DNA of 64,000 bases, taken from the NCBI RefSeq assembly GCF_040802235.1, contig NC_133158.1, positions 165,637,401 to 165,701,400 of the forward strand, read 5' to 3'. Below are positions 12,768 through 64,000 of this stretch, in pieces. The stretch is from Manis javanica (taxonomy: Eukaryota > Chordata > Mammalia > Pholidota > Manidae). Each line of letters begins with the position of its first letter. Position 1 is the first letter of the stretch. Under the pieces are notes generated by a model. The model saw nothing but the letters and a program-made list of their open reading frames with translations, did no database searches and was not told the DNA's origin. Both the position numbers and the translations under genes were made by a program.

Positions 12768-12940
12768 TCTTAATAACATTATTTTAAATATTAACAATGA
12801 AGGAGAAATGATAACACTTGTTCTGAGAACATGAAGAACATAAAGAAACTTGTACTTTGGAACTGAATAGATACAGCCACAGATTAATACCAGATGCATT
12901 AAGTTTATATTATTAATATATTGTTTGAAGTAATTTCATT

Positions 12941-58426
<45,486 letters not shown>

Positions 58427-58589
58427 CTAGAGTATAAAAAGATAATTGCATAGAAACTTTTAAGATGAAATTTTTAAAGTACACATTGAAAATTCAATTT
58501 ATTTATTTAAAATTCAAAGTATTTCACTAAATAAATTAACTTAAATGTGTTAGGGTATCATATTTAGAATGAAACTATCAACAGGATGA

Positions 58590-58830
58590 TTGCTGAGTGA
58601 ATTCTTGCTCCAACTCCACCATTATCACCTACCTTACCTTGAAAAGTCATCTAATTTATTTGACTTCTGTTTCCTCATCTACAAAAGGAAATATTACTGT
58701 CTGTCCTGATTTCCTTACAATATTGTGAGGATTAACTGTAAATCTGTATTAAATGTTGAGAAGATATAAAGATGATACAAAGATGAATCACTATTATTAA
58801 CTACAAAAACACTGATACAGAGTGCAGCTA
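58590..58830 (+). repeat. MIR SINE, sense
   Basis: 'TTGACTTCTGTTTCCTCATC' followed by 'TTACAATATTGTGAGGATTA' is the MIR core in sense orientation, in ATR intron 27. Confidence 0.75.
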
Positions 58831-60226
58831 TTAGGAAAAAGGCAGAATTATGAAAATAGCCTTCTTTCTAAGTTTAAAGTTTAGGATTCTTTGTTAGCAA
58901 TTTATTTTTTCCTCTGTTTCCAAATATACAATGTGAACTATCATAATGGAAATTGAAAGTTTAAGAGCCTTTGAAATAAAATCACAAATACTTTCGGGTA
59001 ATTTTTATCAAGGGCATTAAAAAAAGACATAAATTGGAAAGTTTTAAATGAGGGCAGTAGTTTATAAATTTTTATTTAAAACATACATTTTAATAATGAT
59101 TCATAGCAGCTTATAAAAAACAGGAAATAGAAATAAATCTCTTCAAAATTTAAGTAATCAAGACAGTAAATTTAAAAGAAATTACATTTAAAATAAGTCC
59201 CTTACTTCCATTAAATTATGAGAAATGCTGAAGGTACTGAACTTTGAACGATCACAAATGCTAGGCTTAAAAGCTAGAATTTTCATTGCAATTTTCGTAG
59301 AAATGGTGATAGAGTTCATCTTTGGTTTATAGTACTATCTTCACATGCAGAAACAGGAACATTTAATTGTTAAACAATAGAAAATATATCAGCCATATTC
59401 CTGAGAAAAACATTCATCCAAATACATATTTCCAAGTACAAAAAATTTTATAAAAATAACAACCTGAGGGGGGGGAGCAAAGATGGTGACGTGAGTAGGA
59501 CAGTGGGAATCTCCGCTCAAAAACATGTATATTTTCGAAAATACAACAAATACAACTATCCCTAAATGAGAGACCAGAAGACACAGGACAACAGCCAGAC
59601 TATATCCACACCTGCAAGAACCCAGGGCCTGGTGAAAGGGGTAAGATACAAGCCACAGCCCGGCGGGACCCAAGGGCCCTCACCCCAGCTCCCGGCAGGA
59701 GGAAAGGAGTCGGAGCGGGAAGGGAGAGGGAGCCCAGGACTGCTGAAACTAGGGAAGCAGGACAGTAAGACCTGTGAGCAGGTCCCACAGCCAGTGCCTC
59801 TGGGACAAAGAAAAGCGAGTGCTTTTGGAAAGTCTTAAAGGGACAGGGACCCCACTACTGGACGGAAGCATCCTGGGTCACAGTCCAGCAGCTGGAAATT
59901 CCAGGGAACTCCGGGCGCACTAATCCCCTGGGCAACAGCTCTGAGCCCCTCACAGAGGTAAACAGCAAAACAGCCCCCCCATGCATTACCCCTCTGGGGC
60001 CCCACCATAGCATAGCAGCCTGAGGCTGGCCACGCCCACAGCAAGGGTGCTTCCTCCATACCGGCCGGGCAAGATACAGAGAGAGACCCAGTCTACACGC
60101 AATTACCCAACACAAGTCACGAGAGGTCGCAGTTGTCCCAGCAAAAAAAGGCCAGGAGCAAGTGGAAAAAGTCTTGGCTCTCCCAGCAGACAGATGAGTC
60201 AATAGCATACCACTGCACCTATCAAC

Positions 60227-61087
60227 ATGAAAAGGCAAAAAAATTTGAGCCAGACAAGACTAACCCAGACATCTTCAACATCTTCTACATCTTCCCCTGA
60301 GAAGGAACCTGGGGAGACAGATTTAACCAATCTTCCAGAAAAAGAATTCAAAACAAAAGTCATGACCATGCTGATGGACTTCCAGAGAAATATGCAAGAA
60401 CTAAGGAAGGAGAATACAGAAATAAAACAGTCTCTGGAAGGACTTCAAAGCAAAATGGACGAGAGAGAAGAGACCATTAATGGACTAGAAAACAGAGAAC
60501 AGGAACACAGAGAAGCTGATGCAGAGAGAGATAAAAGGATCTCCAAGAATGAAAGAATATTAAGAGAACTGTGTGACCAATTGAAATGGAACAATATCCG
60601 CATTATAGGGGTACCAGAAGAAGAAGAGAGAGAAAAAGGGATAGAAAGTGTCTTTGAAGAAATAATTGCTGAAAACTTCCCCAAACTAGGGGAGGAAATG
60701 GCCTCTCAGACCACAGAGGTACACAGAACTCCCATGACAAGGGATCGAAGGAGGGCAACACCAAGACACATAATAATTACAATGGCAAAGATCAAAGACA
60801 AGGACAGAGTATTAAAGGCAGCCAGAAAGAAAAAAAAGGTCACCTACAAAGGAAAACCCATCAGGCAATCATCAGACTTCTCAACAGAAACCCTACAGGC
60901 CAGAAGAGAATGGCATGATATACTTAATGCAATGAAACAGAAGGGCCTCAAACCAAGAATACTATATCCAGCACGATTATCATTTAAATTTGAAGGAGGG
61001 ATTAAACAATTCCCAGACAAGCAAAAGTTGAGGGAATTTGCCTCCCACAAACCACCTCTACAGGGCATCTTACAGGGACTGCCCTAG
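60227..61087 (+). CDS. L1 ORF1 protein (ORF1p), intact open frame
   Basis: This 286-residue frame encodes the RNA-binding chaperone of L1, which coats its own mRNA as a trimer. The first 35 residues are basic and then Ser/Thr-rich with a TSSTSSTSS repeat. A heptad-rich coiled-coil runs from about 45 to 120 (MQELRKENTEIKQSLEGLQS). The RRM carries NNIRIIGVPEEEE near 125, and the C-terminal domain runs from RRATPRHIIITMAKIKDKDR near 180 to the end. It is shorter than human ORF1p (338), mainly N-terminally. No stop or frameshift is present, although the element's ORF2 is dead. It belongs to a transposon, not to a host gene. Confidence 0.9.
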   Translation: MKRQKNLSQTRLTQTSSTSSTSSPEKEPGETDLTNLPEKEFKTKVMTMLMDFQRNMQELRKENTEIKQSLEGLQSKMDEREETINGLENREQEHREADAERDKRISKNERILRELCDQLKWNNIRIIGVPEEEEREKGIESVFEEIIAENFPKLGEEMASQTTEVHRTPMTRDRRRATPRHIIITMAKIKDKDRVLKAARKKKKVTYKGKPIRQSSDFSTETLQARREWHDILNAMKQKGLKPRILYPARLSFKFEGGIKQFPDKQKLREFASHKPPLQGILQGLP

Positions 61088-61282
61088 ATGGGAGCACTCC
61101 TAAAAAGAGCACAGAACAAAACACCCAACATATAAAGAGGGCAGGAGGAGAAATAAGAAGGGAGAGAAATAAAGAATCATCAGACCATGTTTATAATAGC
61201 TCAATAAGCGAGTTAAGTTAGACAGTAAGATAGTAAAGAAGCTAACCCTGAACCTTTGGTAACCATAGACTTAAAGCCTGCA

Positions 61283-64000
61283 ATGGCAATAAGTACATAC
61301 CTTTCAATAATCACCCTAAATGTAAATGGACTGAATGCACCAATCAAAAGACACAGAGTAATAGAATGTATAAAAAAGCAAGACCCATCCATATGCTGCT
61401 TACAAGAGACCTCAAACCAAAAGACATGCACAGACTTAAAGTCAAGGGACGGAAAAAGATATTTCATGCAAACAACAGAGAGAAAAAAGCAGGTGTTGCA
61501 ATACTAGTATCACACAAAATAGACTTCAAAATAAAGACAGTAACAAAAGATAAAGAAGGACATTACATAATGAAAAAAGCTCAGTCCAACAAGAGGATAT
61601 AACCAATATAAATATATATGCACCCAATACAGGAGCACCAACATACGTGAAACAAATACTAACAGAATTAAAGGAGGAAATAGAATGCAATGCATTCATT
61701 TTGGGAGACTTCAACACACCACTCACTCCAAAGGACAGATCCACCAGACAGAAAATAAGTAAGGACACAGAGGCACTGAACAACACAGTAGAACAGATGG
61801 ACCTAATAGACATCTATAGAACTCTACATCCAAAAGCAACAGGATACACATTCTTCTCAAGTGCACATGGAACATTCTCCAGAATAGACCACATACTAGG
61901 CCACAAAAAGAGCTTCAGTAAATTCCAAAAGATTGAAATCCTACCAACCAACTTTTCAGACAACAAAGACATAAAACTAGAATTGAATTGTACAAAGAAA
62001 GCAAAAAGGCTGACAAACACATGGAGGCTTAACAACATGCTCCTAAATAATCAATGGATCAATGACCAAATCAAAATAGAGATCCAGCAGTATATGGAAA
62101 CAAATGACAACAATAATACAAAGCCCCAACTTCTGTGGGACGCAGCAAAAGCAGTCTTAAGAGGAAAGTATATAGCAATCCAGGCATATTTAAAGAAGGA
62201 AGAACAATCCCAAATGAATGGTCTAATGTCACAATTATCAAAATTGGAAAAAGAAGAACAAATGAGGTCTAAGGTCAGCAGAAGAAGGGACATAATAAAG
62301 ATCAGAGAAGAAATAAATAAAATTGAGAAGAATAAAACAATAGAAAAAAATCAATGAAACCAAGAGCTGGCTCTTTGAGAAAATAAACAAAATAGATAAG
62401 CCTCTAGCCAGACTTATTAAGAGGAAAAGAGTCAACACACATCAACAGAATCAGAAACAAGAAAGGAAAAATCATGATGGACCACACAGAAATACAAAGA
62501 ATAATTAGGGAGTACTATGAAAACCTATATGCTAACAAGCTGAGAAACCTAGGAGAAATGGACAACTTCCTAGAAAAATACAACCTTCCAAGACTGACCC
62601 AGAAAGAAACAGAAAATCTAAACAGACCAATTACCAGCAACGAAATTGAAGCAGTAATCAAAAAAACTACCAAAGAACAAAACCCCCAGGGCCAGATGGA
62701 TTTACCTTGGAATTTTATCAGACAGACAGAGAAGACATAATACCCATTCTCCTTAAAGTTTTCCAAAAAATAGAAGAGGAGGGAATACTCCCAAATTCAT
62801 TCTATGAAGCCAACATCACCCTAATAACAAAACCAGGCAAAGACCCCACCAAAAAAGAAAACTACAGACCAATATCTCTGATGAACATAGATGCAAAAAT
62901 ACTCAACAAAATATTAGCAAACCGAATTCAAAAATATATCAAAAGGATCATACACCACGACCAAGTGGGATTCATCCCAGGGAAGCAAGGATGGTACAAC
63001 ATTCGAAAAACCATCAACATCATCCACCACATACACAAAAAAGAAAGACAAAAACCACATGATCATCTCCATAGATGCTGAAAAAGTATTCAACAAAATT
63101 CAACATCCATTCATGATAAAAACTCTCAACGAAATGGATATAGAGAGCAAGCACCTCAACATAATAAAGGCCATATAAGATGAACCCACAGCCAACATCA
63201 TACTGAACAGCGAGAGGCTGAAAGCTTTTCCTCTGCGATCGAGAACAAGACAGGGATGCCCACTCTCACCACTGTTATTTAACATAGTACTGAAGGTCCT
63301 AGCCACGGCAATCAGATGAAACAAAGAAATACAAGGAATCTAGATTGGTAAAGAAGAAGTTAAACTGTCACTATTTGAAGGTGACATGATACTGTACATA
63401 AAAAACCCTAAAGACTCCACCCCAAAACTACTACAACTGATATTGGAACACAGCAAAGTTGCAGGATACAAAATTATCACACAGAAATCTGTGGCTTTCC
63501 TATACACTAACAATGAACCAATAGAAAGAGAAATCAGGAAAACAATTCCATTCACCATTGCATCAAAAAGAATAAAATACCTAGGAATAAACCTAACCAA
63601 AGAAGTGAAAGACTTATACTCTGAAAACTACAAGTCACTAAATAAACCTAACCAAAGAAGTGAAAGACTTATACTCTGAAAACTACAAGTCACTCTTAAG
63701 AGAAATTAAAGAGGTCACAAACAAATAGAAACTCATCCCATGCTCCTGGCTAGGAAAAATTAATATTGTCAAAATGGCCATCCTGCCCAAAGCAATATAC
63801 AGATTCGATGCAATCCCTATCAAACTACCAACAGCATTCTTCAATGAACTGGAACAAACAGTTCAAAAATTCATATGGAAACACCAAAGACCCTGAATAG
63901 CTAAAGCAATCCTGAGAAGTAAGAATAAAGTGGGGGGGGGATCTCACTCCCCAACTTGAAGCTCTACTACAAAGCCACAGTAATCAAGACAATTTGGTAC
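61283..64000 (+). pseudogene. L1 ORF2 (endonuclease/reverse transcriptase), broken and cut by window end
   Basis: It starts MAISTYLSIITLNVNGLN (endonuclease Asn) and keeps QET, GDFN and SRIDHILGH. The SDH box, however, reads SDN at 61,956-61,964. Frame changes occur near 61,420, 61,600-61,640, 62,350, 62,690 and 63,080. The RT active-site box reads FEGD instead of FADD at about 63,374-63,385. A 55-bp tandem duplication at 63,586-63,694 shifts the frame again. It cannot encode an active enzyme. Confidence 0.93.
63586..63694. repeat. 55-bp-period tandem duplication inside L1 ORF2
   Basis: Positions 63,586-63,639 recur at 63,641-63,694 with a single extra A between. 55 is not a multiple of three, so the duplication breaks the frame. 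Confidence 0.95.

Larger units (their letters stand above)
59466..64000 (+). mobile_element. LINE-1, full-length 5' end, plus strand, cut by window end
   Basis: The 5'UTR starts with a G-run and 'GCAAAGATGGTGACGTGAG' and is GC-rich to 60,226. ORF1 (60,227-61,087) is a complete open frame. ORF2 starts at 61,283 and carries frameshifts and stops. Similarity to the 43.4-49.7-kb L1 runs throughout. It is antisense to ATR, in intron 27. The 3' end is beyond the window. Confidence 0.95.

Overview
This is a window of nuclear genomic DNA from a placental mammal. It holds parts of two neighbouring protein-coding genes, both on the minus strand and in the order known from mammals. The last 20 coding exons of ATR (12.9-58.4 kb) encode the checkpoint kinase. 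The first three coding exons of XRN1 (1.4-11.4 kb) encode the cytoplasmic 5'-3' exoribonuclease. The two genes are tandem, not divergent: the ATR poly(A) signal lies about 1.3 kb upstream of the XRN1 start codon, and a CpG island promoter for XRN1 sits in the gap. I placed all 23 coding exons by splice sites plus reading frame. The 20 ATR exons join into one open frame of 1,023 complete codons plus stop. Counting back from the C-terminus puts known human landmarks (T1989, K2327, D2475) on the expected residues once one 3-residue deletion in exon 40 is allowed for.

The rest is intronic and intergenic DNA, AT-rich and loaded with transposable-element debris. There are two long LINE-1 elements: 43.4-49.7 kb on the minus strand, near full length, and 59.46 kb to the window end on the plus strand, cut by the edge. 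Other repeats are several 5'-truncated L1 3' ends, much older L1M/L2/MIR fragments, two Tigger1-type DNA transposons, one MLT1A-type MaLR LTR and one solo class I-like LTR. I saw no Alu, rodent B1/B2, ruminant BovB/tRNA-Glu or carnivore tRNA-Lys SINEs. The L1 3' ends look laurasiatherian. A SINE-poor laurasiatherian such as a pangolin would fit, but this is a weak inference.

The most unusual object is in the ATR intron between exons 38 and 37 (30,427-32,268). An old retroviral env/LTR-derived segment, a second partial copy of the same LTR end, and an L1 3' end are joined through poly(A) tracts. One perfect 14-bp target-site duplication at an L1-endonuclease-type site flanks the whole block. 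It reads as a single chimeric retrotransposition with template switching. Other points of note are a GC-AG intron in ATR, a nearly perfect 26-bp inverted repeat, a 59-bp stray copy of L1 5'UTR sequence, and a pair of head-to-head L1s bracketing ATR exons 28-33.
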